Source: Ochrobactrum quorumnocens
GTDB lineage: Bacteria > Pseudomonadota > Alphaproteobacteria > Rhizobiales > Rhizobiaceae
Length of the DNA: 64,000 nt
NCBI RefSeq assembly: GCF_002278035.1
Contig: NZ_CP022603.1
Coordinates: forward strand, 1,679,501 to 1,743,500
Direction: 5' to 3'
The translations under genes were made by a program, and so were the position numbers. Positions 54,404 through 63,250 of this stretch are shown one piece after another (within the stretch, counting starts at the first letter, position 1; each line of letters begins with the position of its first letter). The notes under the pieces are model-generated. The model made no database searches. It had not been told where the DNA came from and saw only the letters and a list, made by a program, of their open reading frames with translations.

Positions 54404-55396
54404 ATGCCAGATTTACCGGATCATATTGAAGTAATCGCTAAAACACCTGGTCTCGGCTATGACGAGATCGACATCGTCGTTTCGCTCCCGACATTTATGC
54501 GGCCCGAGCATCTGATACGCACGCTCGACACGCTGAATGCGCAGACCACCAAGCGTAAATGGGCTGTCGTTGTGATCGAGAACGAAACCGAAAAGAAGGA
54601 AGGCGCAACCGTTGCTGCCCCGCTTTTCGAAGCCGGCAAATATCGGGGTATGCTGATCGGTGAATCCCATCGCGGCAACTGCAACGCCTATAATGCTGGC
54701 TGGCTGACCGCGACTAAGTTTTTCCCGAACTTTAAATACGTCATCGTGATCGACGATGACGAGCTGGCTGATCCTGACTGGATCGAAAACATGGTTTCGA
54801 CCGCTGAGCGTTATAACGTTAGCCTGGTTGGCGGTCCGCAGTATCCGATTTTTGAAAAGCCGAATTCGGAACAGTGGGCAAAGCATCCGGTCTTCCTACC
54901 GCATTATACTAAGACAGGCCCGGTTCCGATTATCTATTCGTCGGGCAATCTGCTGATTGCGCGCCCTGTGCTTGAAGCGCATGGTTATCCGTTTATGGAT
55001 CTGAAGTTCAACTTCACCGGCGGCGGCGATTCTGACTTCTTGTCCCGCTCAATCGCTAAGGGCTTCAAAGTTGCCTGGTGTGCGGAAGGTATCGTGCGCG
55101 AAACCATTCCGGCACGTCGTCTCGAAAACGACTGGATCAGATCACGCGGCTTGCGCAACGGCGTTCTTTCGACCTTGATTGAACAGCGCAAGCGCAAGGA
55201 CGAGCCACTCGGTCAGGTGCGCGTGTTCCTCAAGAGCCTCGCGCTTCTGGCTTATTCGCCGATCAAGGCTGTGAGAAGAGGTGTTGCCGCTGGTTTTGCA
55301 CCTGTTGGTACCTACTTCATCCATATCGGTTTGGGCCGGGTGATGGCGCATTTTGGATATTTGAATGAGCAGTACCGTAACCCGGACAAGAACTAA
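54404..55396 (+). CDS. Family 2 glycosyltransferase
   Basis: This 330-residue GT-A glycosyltransferase has IVVSLPTFMRPEHLIRTLDT, the DxD motif VIVIDDDELADPDWIE, and a Gly-rich NFTGGGDSDFL acceptor region. It resembles ExoM/ExoO of succinoglycan synthesis. Its 3' end overlaps the polymerase gene by 32 bp, so the two are coupled. The sugar donor is unknown. Confidence 0.9.
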   Translation: MPDLPDHIEVIAKTPGLGYDEIDIVVSLPTFMRPEHLIRTLDTLNAQTTKRKWAVVVIENETEKKEGATVAAPLFEAGKYRGMLIGESHRGNCNAYNAGWLTATKFFPNFKYVIVIDDDELADPDWIENMVSTAERYNVSLVGGPQYPIFEKPNSEQWAKHPVFLPHYTKTGPVPIIYSSGNLLIARPVLEAHGYPFMDLKFNFTGGGDSDFLSRSIAKGFKVAWCAEGIVRETIPARRLENDWIRSRGLRNGVLSTLIEQRKRKDEPLGQVRVFLKSLALLAYSPIKAVRRGVAAGFAPVGTYFIHIGLGRVMAHFGYLNEQYRNPDKN

Positions 55397-56684
55397 TCCA
55401 AGTTCGTCCGATCCGATGCGGGTGACGGTGCGCCAGATAGCGCTCGTCACCGCGACGGTTATATTCTGCATTCTGTTGATTTCTTTTCGCCCGTTTTCGC
55501 CGGCTGTTCCTGCCGATGGTCAGCAGGCGGGTGATGCCGTCAATCAGCTTGGCTTTGGCCTCGTCGGGGCCATAGCATTGGCGTCGCTTGCAATGTTCGC
55601 CGAACCTGGCAAGGTTTTGCGGCTTGTCAGCCTTGGTTGGCTGCTGATGTTCGGCCTTTTGTTGGCTTCAGCTTTCGTTAGTCCCGATCCTTCGACCGCC
55701 ATTCGTGGCATCATGCTGACGCTGATCGGTGTGCTCGCAATTGTTGCCGTCCTTGCCCTGCCGCAAGATGCCGATGGTTATTCGTGGATGCTGCTTGTTG
55801 TGGCGTCTATCGTTATTTTTATCTCCTATGCCGGTGTGGTGCTTTTGCCTAATCTTGGCACCCACGGTGTAGATGCTGGCGAGCCGCAGAATTCATTTCT
55901 TTGGCGGGGTGTCTTCACCCACAAGAACATTGCCGGGCCTGTCATGGCGATTTTCGCTTTTGCGGGTATTTATCTTTGGCGGCGCGGCTGGCGGTTCAGC
56001 GGTGCGCTGATTGCGTTATTTGCATTGTTCTTTGTGGCGCATACAGGTTCGAAAACCACTGCCGCATTGGTTCCATTCGCCATGCTTCTGGTCATCGGTC
56101 CCGGCATGTTTGGTATGCGCGGACTGGCACCTCTGATGATCTTTGCCATTCAGGTTGTGTTTGCGCTTTTCACCATTGGCGCAGTGCTATTTGAGCCGTT
56201 GCATCAGATTGTTTTGCAATTCTCGGTCGATCCGACTTTTACAGGACGCACCTCGATCTGGGCCTTTGCGATTGATGCGTTGCACAACCGTCCATGGATC
56301 GGATTTGGTTATGAGAGCTTCTGGGGGGCTGAGCGGGTCAAGGAAGCCGCCAATCCTTATTATCTCGATTGGGATGTGCGCGGCATCGTGCATGGCCATA
56401 ACGGCTATCTCGATATCACGCTTTCGATGGGGCTTATCGGTCTTATCTGCGCAATAGTCGTGATCATCATCATGCCGCTGGTCAACTATATGCGATGCAG
56501 ACCAACCCGCGAGAACCTGCTTCTTGCTGATTTCTTCCTGATGTTTGTGTTTTTCGGCACGCTCAATGCGATGCTGGAAAGCTTCTTTTTTCGTCGCATG
56601 GATCCAGTGTGGCTCATGCTTATCTTTGCGATCTTTGGCTTGCGCATGACGGCCAAAGTCACCATTCCCAAGCGGGCTATCTAG
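55365..56684 (+). CDS. O-antigen ligase / Wzy-like polysaccharide polymerase
   Basis: This 439-residue membrane protein has about 11 helices. The PFAM Wzy_C-type block is visible as RGVFTHKNIAGPVMAIFAFAG and later HGHNGYLDITLSMGLIGLI, the RHNxxLE-like loop in its ExoQ version. It should polymerise repeat units after flipping. It starts inside the end of the GT2 gene. Its TAG stop is part of the palindromic repeat that follows. Confidence 0.88.
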   Translation: MSSTVTRTRTNPSSSDPMRVTVRQIALVTATVIFCILLISFRPFSPAVPADGQQAGDAVNQLGFGLVGAIALASLAMFAEPGKVLRLVSLGWLLMFGLLLASAFVSPDPSTAIRGIMLTLIGVLAIVAVLALPQDADGYSWMLLVVASIVIFISYAGVVLLPNLGTHGVDAGEPQNSFLWRGVFTHKNIAGPVMAIFAFAGIYLWRRGWRFSGALIALFALFFVAHTGSKTTAALVPFAMLLVIGPGMFGMRGLAPLMIFAIQVVFALFTIGAVLFEPLHQIVLQFSVDPTFTGRTSIWAFAIDALHNRPWIGFGYESFWGAERVKEAANPYYLDWDVRGIVHGHNGYLDITLSMGLIGLICAIVVIIIMPLVNYMRCRPTRENLLLADFFLMFVFFGTLNAMLESFFFRRMDPVWLMLIFAIFGLRMTAKVTIPKRAI

Positions 56685-56789
56685 AGCGTGTCGCGCTTGA
56701 TCGTACCCGCTGCGCTGACTCTATCTTCTTGTTTTCACGCATGTCGTTGTCGGAAAACCGGTTTCCACTTTTCCGCGACATGCTTTAGC
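56682..56789 (-). repeat. Palindromic intergenic repeat, copy 6
   Basis: On the minus strand it reads TAAAGCATGTCGCGGAAAAG, TGGAAACCGGTTTTCCGAC, AACGACATGCGTGAAAACAAG and ends AGCGCGACACGCTCTA. It is the most complete copy. The polymerase stop codon is its outer edge. Confidence 0.85.
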
Positions 56790-56799
56790 CGGAGTTACC

Positions 56800-57936
56800 A
56801 TGAATATCGCTATCATTGGCACGGGCTTTGTCGCCGATTACTACATGACCACGCTGCGCAATTACCCGCAACTCAAGCTGCTCGGTGCCTTCGATCGATC
56901 GCCGGAACGGATCAAGGTGTTTGCCGCACATTATAATGTGCGTGCTTATGAGAGCTTTGAGGCCGTGCTGGCTGATAAAGACGTGCAGATTGTCTTGAAC
57001 CTCACCACACCGGAAAGCCATTCTGCCGTTTCGCGCGCAGCGCTCGCAGCTGGCAAGCATGTCTATTCCGAGAAGCCTTTGGCAATGGATTTCAACGATG
57101 CCAAAGCGCTGGTCGATTTTGCTGCCGCCAATGGTCTGACGCTTGCTGCGGCACCCGCCAATGGTCTCAGTGACGCGCAGAAACTTGTTTCAAGTTCGAT
57201 GAGCGAGATTGGCACGCCGCGTCTGGTTTATGCTGAAATGGAAGATGGTCCGGTTTTTCGCGACAAGTGGGCGACATGGCGCTCACAATCGGGCGCGCCA
57301 TGGCCGGGTCTGCATGAGTTTGAGATTGGCTGCACGCTGGAACATGCAGGCTATGCGCTTTCGTGGCTGGTGTCTCTGTTTGGTCCGGTAGAAAGTGTGA
57401 CTGCTTTCTCTTCGATCACCTTCCAGAATAAGGGGCCGGGCACCGAACATCTGCACATGGCACCGGATTTTTCCGTGGGGTGCCTGCGCTTTAAATCTGG
57501 CCTCGTTGCGCGTCTGACTTCGGGCCTCGCAATGCCAAAAGATCGCAGCCTGACGATTGTGGCCGATAAAGGCTCGATTACGGTCGATGATCTCTGGGAT
57601 AACCGTTCTGCGGTTCGGCTTGAATCGACGACCAGAAAACGTTCCTTTCTGTCGCGGGTGTTTGGACGTCTTGAAGCCAAACTTGGTAAGACACTCGCAT
57701 GGAAACCGGCTGTTGGCAGCAAGCTTACTTATCCAAAAGGCGATACGGTGAGCCTGCCGTCATTCCCATCGCAGATTGATTTCATGCGTGGCGTTGCCGA
57801 TCAGGCGCGCGCCATCGAAACCGGTAAGACGGCCTTTTTCTCAGGCGCTGTGGCATTGCACATTACCGAAGTGGCTCTTGCACTTAACAATGCTGGCGAG
57901 AATGCTGCGCCTTATAAGGTGCAGAGCAGCTTCTAA
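56800..57936 (+). CDS. Gfo/Idh/MocA family oxidoreductase
   Basis: This 378-residue NAD(P)-dependent oxidoreductase has an N-terminal Rossmann fold with AIIGTGFVADYYMTTLRNYP and AFDRSPERI. The catalytic EKP appears in GKHVYSEKPLAMDF. Members often oxidise or epimerise nucleotide sugars, which suits the polysaccharide locus. It converges with another family member and overlaps it by 4 bp at the stop. Confidence 0.9.
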   Translation: MNIAIIGTGFVADYYMTTLRNYPQLKLLGAFDRSPERIKVFAAHYNVRAYESFEAVLADKDVQIVLNLTTPESHSAVSRAALAAGKHVYSEKPLAMDFNDAKALVDFAAANGLTLAAAPANGLSDAQKLVSSSMSEIGTPRLVYAEMEDGPVFRDKWATWRSQSGAPWPGLHEFEIGCTLEHAGYALSWLVSLFGPVESVTAFSSITFQNKGPGTEHLHMAPDFSVGCLRFKSGLVARLTSGLAMPKDRSLTIVADKGSITVDDLWDNRSAVRLESTTRKRSFLSRVFGRLEAKLGKTLAWKPAVGSKLTYPKGDTVSLPSFPSQIDFMRGVADQARAIETGKTAFFSGAVALHITEVALALNNAGENAAPYKVQSSF

Positions 57937-58988
57937 TCGGGTTTCTTTGCAAGCACAGTGCTGACGATGTTTGCGACGGCAGCACTGTGTTCAAGCGGCA
58001 TGATTGGACTGGAAATCTCGCCACGTGATACGGCATCGCGCACGGCTTGCGCCTGAAACTGAAGCCCGTTGCCTGCAAAGCGGTGATGTTCGACCGTTCT
58101 TCCCGGCAGTGGCAAGCGATTGAGAACCTTGCCGATCAATCCGCCTGGACCTTTGGGGCCGATGGCTGAGCTCATTGCTTTTGCAGAAAAGATTGTGAGG
58201 CGCTGTGCTTTGAGGAACGGTGCGTGCAGCAGAATTGCTCCGCCTGTGCCCTCAATCAGCATCTGATTTTTACCGTCATGGTCAAAACCGCACGAAAGAT
58301 GTGCTTTGGCGTTTGCATATGTCAGTTCGATTTCCGTACGCATATCGACGCCACTCTTGGCACGCGTCCAGCGTCCGCTCACTGCATTGGGCAAGCCCAC
58401 GATGCTCAGCGTGAGCGAAACCGGATAAACACCAAGATCGAATGCGGCACCGCCGCCTAATTCCGGATTGAAAAAGCGGCTTTCCGGGTTCTCCTCGCGA
58501 AAATAGGAAAGATCGGCTTCAATACGCTTTACTGTTCCAATTGTTCCGGCCTTGATGTGCTCGCGCGCGGCATGAAATGCTGGGAGAAAGCGGCTCCACA
58601 TAGCCTCCATGGCAAACACGTTATGCGCTTGGCTTGCGGCTGCAATCTGGTTTGCACCATCAGCATCAAGCGTCAGCGGCTTTTCAGTCAGGCAGGCTTT
58701 GCCAGCGGCGATTGCCTGTAATGTCTGCGGGACATGCATGGCATTGGGCGTGGCAATGTAAACGGCATCGATATCAGCGCTATTTAGAAATGCTGATGGG
58801 TCGTCAAACGCCTTGTCTGCACCGACCCGGTTCTTAAAGCTTTCAGCACTATCGAGCGAGCGAGAGCAAATGGCGGTCACGCGCATAGCTTGGCTTGCCT
58901 GAATATCGGCTGCAAAGGCGCTGGCAATCGTGCCCGTTCCCCAAATGCCCCAGCGAAAATTTTTGCCGTCGCGCTGCGTGTTCGTCAT
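57933..58988 (-). CDS. Gfo/Idh/MocA family oxidoreductase
   Basis: This 351-residue oxidoreductase of the same superfamily has a Rossmann motif (IWGTGTIASAFAADIQ), the EKP motif in GKACLTEKPLTLDADG, and the mid-region ELGGGAAFDLGVYPVSL. The last is closer to dehydrogenases acting on trans-dihydrodiols or glucose-like sugars. It is convergent with the neighbouring family member; the two are clearly distinct in sequence, not a recent duplication. The substrate is unknown. Confidence 0.88.
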   Translation of the reverse strand: MTNTQRDGKNFRWGIWGTGTIASAFAADIQASQAMRVTAICSRSLDSAESFKNRVGADKAFDDPSAFLNSADIDAVYIATPNAMHVPQTLQAIAAGKACLTEKPLTLDADGANQIAAASQAHNVFAMEAMWSRFLPAFHAAREHIKAGTIGTVKRIEADLSYFREENPESRFFNPELGGGAAFDLGVYPVSLTLSIVGLPNAVSGRWTRAKSGVDMRTEIELTYANAKAHLSCGFDHDGKNQMLIEGTGGAILLHAPFLKAQRLTIFSAKAMSSAIGPKGPGGLIGKVLNRLPLPGRTVEHHRFAGNGLQFQAQAVRDAVSRGEISSPIMPLEHSAAVANIVSTVLAKKPD

Positions 58989-59108
58989 GGTTTTACCGCC
59001 AACCCCTTCGCGATACCCTTGTCATTTGTCTGTTGTATATCGCATGATATGCGGGATTACGACCGGCTTTGCCTGCTGGTTCCCTCTTCATGTGATCAAG
59101 GTAAAAAT

Positions 59109-59651
59109 ATGAGTGGAATTGTTGTAGCCGTTGCGCGAGATGCCGAGCATCGTTTCTCGAAACAGCTGGTTTCTGAGATCAGCATCATTGCAGGGCAGGG
59201 CGTTGAAGGCGATGCGCATAAAGGTGTGACGGTCAAGCATCGTTCGCGCGTGAAGGCTGATCCGACTCAGCCAAACCTGCGTCAGGTTCATCTTATTCCA
59301 GCAGAACTCTTCGACGAGCTGACTGCGAAAGGGTTCGACATTGCGCCGGCGCAACTGGGTGAAAACATCACCACACGCGGGGTCGATCTGCTCGCACTTC
59401 CAAAGTCGGCCATTCTCAAAATTGGCAATGAAGTAGTTCTCCAAATCACAGGCCTGCGCAATCCATGTTCGCAGATTGAAAACTTCGAAAAAGGCCTTCT
59501 CGGCGCTGTTCTCGATAAAACCGACGACGGCGAACTGGTACGTAAAGCGGGTATCATGTCGATCGTTATTGCGGGCGGCTATGTGCAAGCTGGTGACAAT
59601 ATCGAGGTCGAGCTGCCGCCACTGCCGCACGAGAAATTGGAACGCGTCTGA
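59109..59651 (+). CDS. MOSC-domain protein
   Basis: This 180-residue MOSC (Moco sulfurase C-terminal) domain protein has QVHLIPAELFDELTAKG, LGENITTRGVDLLALP and the conserved Cys in GLRNPCSQIENF. Such proteins are linked to molybdenum or persulfide chemistry. The start at 59109 follows AAGGTAAAAAT; the longer frame from 58890 is antisense to the upstream oxidoreductase start and unsupported. It is a single gene. Confidence 0.9.
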   Translation: MSGIVVAVARDAEHRFSKQLVSEISIIAGQGVEGDAHKGVTVKHRSRVKADPTQPNLRQVHLIPAELFDELTAKGFDIAPAQLGENITTRGVDLLALPKSAILKIGNEVVLQITGLRNPCSQIENFEKGLLGAVLDKTDDGELVRKAGIMSIVIAGGYVQAGDNIEVELPPLPHEKLERV

Positions 59652-59845
59652 GCATTTAAATCGGTTAGTTTTCTAGAAAAAGGCCTATCAAATTTGCGTC
59701 ATATGCCCTAGATCATCCAACAATAGGATACAGACTGGCTCTGCTGGCGCTACATAATGCGACAGCGACAGCTACGACAGTCCAGTCTGTCGGCTCTCTA
59801 ATTCTGTATGACAAGCCAGTTGGCTGTGTTTCAAAAGGGCAAAAA

Positions 59846-61258
59846 ATGGAAAAAGCAGATATCGGAATGGTCGGTCTCGGCGTCATGGGTTCGAACCTTG
59901 CGCTGAACATCGCCGAGAAGGGCTACACGGTAGCCGTCTATGACCGCGACGAGCCCGTCCTGAAAGCATTCATCGAAAAAGCTGGCGCGTTGCGCGACAA
60001 GATCATCCCTTGCGCCACCTTTGAAGAGCTGGCTGACAATATCCGCAAGCCACGTCCAATCATCTTCCTCATCAAGGCAGGCGCACCAGTTGACGCCGAA
60101 ACCACCCGCCTCAAGGCTTTTCTTGAGAAGGGTGACATCATGATCGATGCTGGCAACTCTGACTACCGCGACACAGTACGTCGTTTGAAGGCGCTGGGTC
60201 CAAACGATCCGACCTTTGTCGGGATGGGTGTATCGGGCGGCGCGGAAGGTGCACGTCATGGTCCTTCGATGATGGTTGGCGGCACAGAGGAAGCCTATGA
60301 GCGCATCGCGCCAATCCTCCTGGCTGCGGCTGCAAAATATAAGGGCGAGCCTTGCTGTGCGCTCGTTGGTCCGGATGGCGCAGGCCATTTCGTGAAGACC
60401 ATTCACAACGGTATCGAGTATGCCGACATGCAGATGATTGCCGAAATTTACGGCATTCTGCGTGATGGCCTTGGCCTTTCGGCTCCGGCTATCGGTGATG
60501 TGTTCGAGAAGTGGAATGCAGGCCCGCTCAATTCCTACCTCATTGAAATCACTGCGAAAGTCTTGAAGGCAACCGATCCAGAAACCGGTAAAGCGATGGT
60601 CGATGTGATCCTCGACGAAGCTGGACAGAAGGGTACGGGTCGTTGGTCGGCTATCGAAGCGCAGATGCTCGGTGTTCCGGCAACTGGTATCGAGGCTGCA
60701 GTTGACGCGCGCTCTTTGTCGTCGCTCAAGACCGAGCGTCAGGCTGCGGAAAAGGTTTATAATCCGGCTTCGCGCGCGCTCGATATTGCCGATCAGGCAC
60801 AGTTCCTTGCCGATCTTGAACAGGGTCTCTTGGCTGGCAAAATTGCAGCCTATGCTCAGGGCTTTGCCGTCATGTCGGCAGCGTCGAAAGAATATGGCTG
60901 GGAAATTCCACTGGCTACCACTGCCCGTATCTGGCGCGAAGGCTGCATCATTCGTTCGCTGTTCCTTGACGACATTGCACAGGCCTTTGAAGGTCAGGAA
61001 ATCGAAAATCTGCTGCTGGTTCCTGCTTTCGTTGAACGTATGGGCAAGGCGTCAAAGGGTCTTCGCAAGATCGTGGCGCAGGCAGCCCTTGCGGGTCTAC
61101 CACTTCCAGCACTTGGTTCGGCATTGAGCTACTTCGACAGCTTCACGCAGTCGCGAGGCACGGCCAATGTTATTCAGGGGCAGCGCGATTTCTTCGGTTC
61201 GCACGGCTTCAAGCGTGTGGATAAAGAGGGTGATTTTCACGGCCCTTGGGGTGATTAA
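59846..61258 (+). CDS. gnd: 6-phosphogluconate dehydrogenase (decarboxylating)
   Basis: This enzyme converts 6-phosphogluconate to ribulose-5-phosphate with NADP reduction (pentose phosphate pathway); the product also feeds KdsD. It is 470 residues. GLGVMGSNLALNIAEKGYTV is the coenzyme fold, DAGNSDYRDT and GMGVSGGAEGARHGPS bind the substrate, and the catalytic region is HFVKTIHNGIEYADMQM. It is intact, monocistronic and followed by a strong terminator. Confidence 0.96.
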   Translation: MEKADIGMVGLGVMGSNLALNIAEKGYTVAVYDRDEPVLKAFIEKAGALRDKIIPCATFEELADNIRKPRPIIFLIKAGAPVDAETTRLKAFLEKGDIMIDAGNSDYRDTVRRLKALGPNDPTFVGMGVSGGAEGARHGPSMMVGGTEEAYERIAPILLAAAAKYKGEPCCALVGPDGAGHFVKTIHNGIEYADMQMIAEIYGILRDGLGLSAPAIGDVFEKWNAGPLNSYLIEITAKVLKATDPETGKAMVDVILDEAGQKGTGRWSAIEAQMLGVPATGIEAAVDARSLSSLKTERQAAEKVYNPASRALDIADQAQFLADLEQGLLAGKIAAYAQGFAVMSAASKEYGWEIPLATTARIWREGCIIRSLFLDDIAQAFEGQEIENLLLVPAFVERMGKASKGLRKIVAQAALAGLPLPALGSALSYFDSFTQSRGTANVIQGQRDFFGSHGFKRVDKEGDFHGPWGD

Positions 61259-61339
61259 GTCCTGACAAGTTTTGGCTCTGATTGATGGGAAGTCACATCA
61301 GTGCCATAATCTTGACACGCTATGAGCACGATTTTTACA

Positions 61340-61369
61340 AAAAAGCCGCCCGGTTGGGCGGCTTTTTTG
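61340..61369 (+). terminator. Rho-independent terminator between gnd and the ABC transporter genes
   Basis: AAAAGCCGCCC and GGGCGGCTTTT flank GGTT, with T6 after. It can act in both directions, serving gnd and the convergent ATPase gene. Confidence 0.92.
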
Positions 61370-61382
61370 CTAGGTTTGTCGA

Positions 61383-62444
61383 TTAATCAGCCAGCACGAG
61401 CAGATCGTGCGATGCAAAATGCACGGTAACTTTGTCGCCGCGCTGCGGCGGTGGCTGTGTTGGATCGTTGAATGTGTCGAATGATAGCTGGTTCTTGCCA
61501 AGTGCTACGCGCGTACGAATAACCGAGCCAAGAAAATGCACATCTTCGATGGTTGCATCGAGCGACGTGTCGTGGCTCTTGCGCGCTTCCAGACTGACAG
61601 CTTCCGGACGGAGAGCCAGTGTGATTGCCTTGCCCTTTGCATGATGACCGAGTTCTTCGGCCACCTTGATCGTGCGGCCATCAAGATCGATGCTGTTTTG
61701 TCCCGGTTCGTTGACAGATGCTTCGAGCATGTTGAGTGTGCCGACGAAGGACGCAACAAAGCGCGAGGCAGGACGGTTATAGATATCAAACGGAGTGCCG
61801 ATCTGATCTGCCCGACCTTCATGCATGACGACGATACGGTCGGAGATCGACAGTGCTTCTTCCTGATCATGTGTCACGAAGACAGTCGTGATGCCCAGCT
61901 TCTGCTGGATCGCACGGATTTCCTGACGCAGTGAAATACGGATTTTCGCGTCGAGCGCTGAAAGCGGCTCATCGAGCAGAAGCACTTGCGGCTTGGTTGC
62001 GAGCGCACGCGCCAGTGCCACACGCTGTTGCTGACCACCAGACATCTGATAGGGATAACGGTCTGCAAGATGCTCAAGCCGGATGAGGCTCAGCATTTCC
62101 TGAACTGTGGTATCGATTTCGGCTTTTGATTTGCCAGATACACGAAGACCGAAGGCAACGTTCTGTGCAACCGTCATATTCGGGAATAGGGCATAGGCCT
62201 GAAAAACCATGCCGATATTGCGCTGATTGGGCTTGAGGTCGACAACATCCTTGCCGTCGATTTCAATAGCACCGCTATCCGTTGTTTCAAAGCCTGCGAT
62301 CATACGCAGAACGGTTGTCTTGCCACAGCCCGAAGGCCCGAGAAAGGAAACGAATTCACCTTTTTCGACGGCAAGATTGAAATCGTGGACGACGGTATTG
62401 GCGCCGAAGCTCTTTTTCAGGTGCTTGAGATTAAGAAAAGCCAT
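61383..62444 (-). CDS. ABC transporter ATP-binding protein (PotA/FbpC-like)
   Basis: This 353-residue ATPase has Walker A GPSGCGKTT, signature MSGGQQQRVALARALA, Walker B LLLDEPLSALD, an H-loop (VFVTHDQEEALS), and a C-terminal TOBE domain. It belongs to the polyamine/ferric iron/2-aminoethylphosphonate importer group. The start at 62444 (MAFLNLKHL) is the normal N-terminus. It is the last gene of an operon with two permeases. The substrate cannot be read from the ATPase alone. Confidence 0.92.
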   Translation of the reverse strand: MAFLNLKHLKKSFGANTVVHDFNLAVEKGEFVSFLGPSGCGKTTVLRMIAGFETTDSGAIEIDGKDVVDLKPNQRNIGMVFQAYALFPNMTVAQNVAFGLRVSGKSKAEIDTTVQEMLSLIRLEHLADRYPYQMSGGQQQRVALARALATKPQVLLLDEPLSALDAKIRISLRQEIRAIQQKLGITTVFVTHDQEEALSISDRIVVMHEGRADQIGTPFDIYNRPASRFVASFVGTLNMLEASVNEPGQNSIDLDGRTIKVAEELGHHAKGKAITLALRPEAVSLEARKSHDTSLDATIEDVHFLGSVIRTRVALGKNQLSFDTFNDPTQPPPQRGDKVTVHFASHDLLVLAD

Positions 62445-62449
62445 GAATG

Positions 62450-63250
62450 TTACCCGGCGGTTGTCTTGAATTTGTTGAGGCGCGATACGAGCTGCAGCAT
62501 GATGATGCTGACCCACGTAATGCCAAACGAAATGATCGCCAGCGCGGACGGCTCATAAGCGCGATTGGCGCCCACAAGCTGTAGATATGGGCCGAAAGCT
62601 GGACGATTGAGCAGCGATGCAAGCGTGAATTCGCCAATGACAATGGCAAAGGTAATGAACGCACCGCTCATAACCCCCGACATCACATTCGGGAAAATCA
62701 CCTTGAACATGATCCGCGCCCAGCCAGCGCCAAGGCTCTGTGCTGCTTCGGTGAGTGTGCGGACATCAATCGTGCGCATGGCAGTATCAACAGCGCGATA
62801 CATGTAAGGTAGCGACAAGGTCATATAGCCGAACATAAGCAACAGATCAGTTGCACGCGTCGACGAGGTGAACGGCAACCATGACGATGAATTATAGATG
62901 CGCAAGTAACCGAACACGATGACGATGGCCGGAATGACAAGCGGCATCAGGGTGATGAATTCAATCACTGGCCGTAAGTGCGGCAGACGCAAACGTACCC
63001 AATAGGCTGTCGGCACCACCAGCAGCACACCGAATATGATCGTCAGAACACCGAGCAGGATCGAATACCCGAAGGTTGCCTGGAAATTCGGATCGCTGAA
63101 AACAACCCGGTAGGCATCAAATGAATACTCGCCGCGACGCATGCGCAGAGAAAACTCGAAGGTGCCAATCAGTGGGACCAGGAAGTAGATCGCGCCGATG
63201 AGGAAAGCGATCCATGCCCCGATCTTCTGAGCGTTAAATGCCTTTTTCAT
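62450..63250 (-). CDS. ABC transporter permease (PotC-like)
   Basis: This 266-residue permease has six helices and the EAA loop EAAQSLGAGWARIMFKVIFP. The ATG at 63250 overlaps the stop of the preceding permease (ATGA), giving coupling. It forms a heterodimer with that protein. Confidence 0.92.
   Translation of the reverse strand: MKKAFNAQKIGAWIAFLIGAIYFLVPLIGTFEFSLRMRRGEYSFDAYRVVFSDPNFQATFGYSILLGVLTIIFGVLLVVPTAYWVRLRLPHLRPVIEFITLMPLVIPAIVIVFGYLRIYNSSSWLPFTSSTRATDLLLMFGYMTLSLPYMYRAVDTAMRTIDVRTLTEAAQSLGAGWARIMFKVIFPNVMSGVMSGAFITFAIVIGEFTLASLLNRPAFGPYLQLVGANRAYEPSALAIISFGITWVSIIMLQLVSRLNKFKTTAG

Noticed and set aside
57933..57936. Gene duplication of the two Gfo/Idh/MocA oxidoreductases
   Set aside because: They differ in length, Rossmann sequence and mid-domain motifs and lie in opposite directions, so a recent tandem duplication is unlikely.
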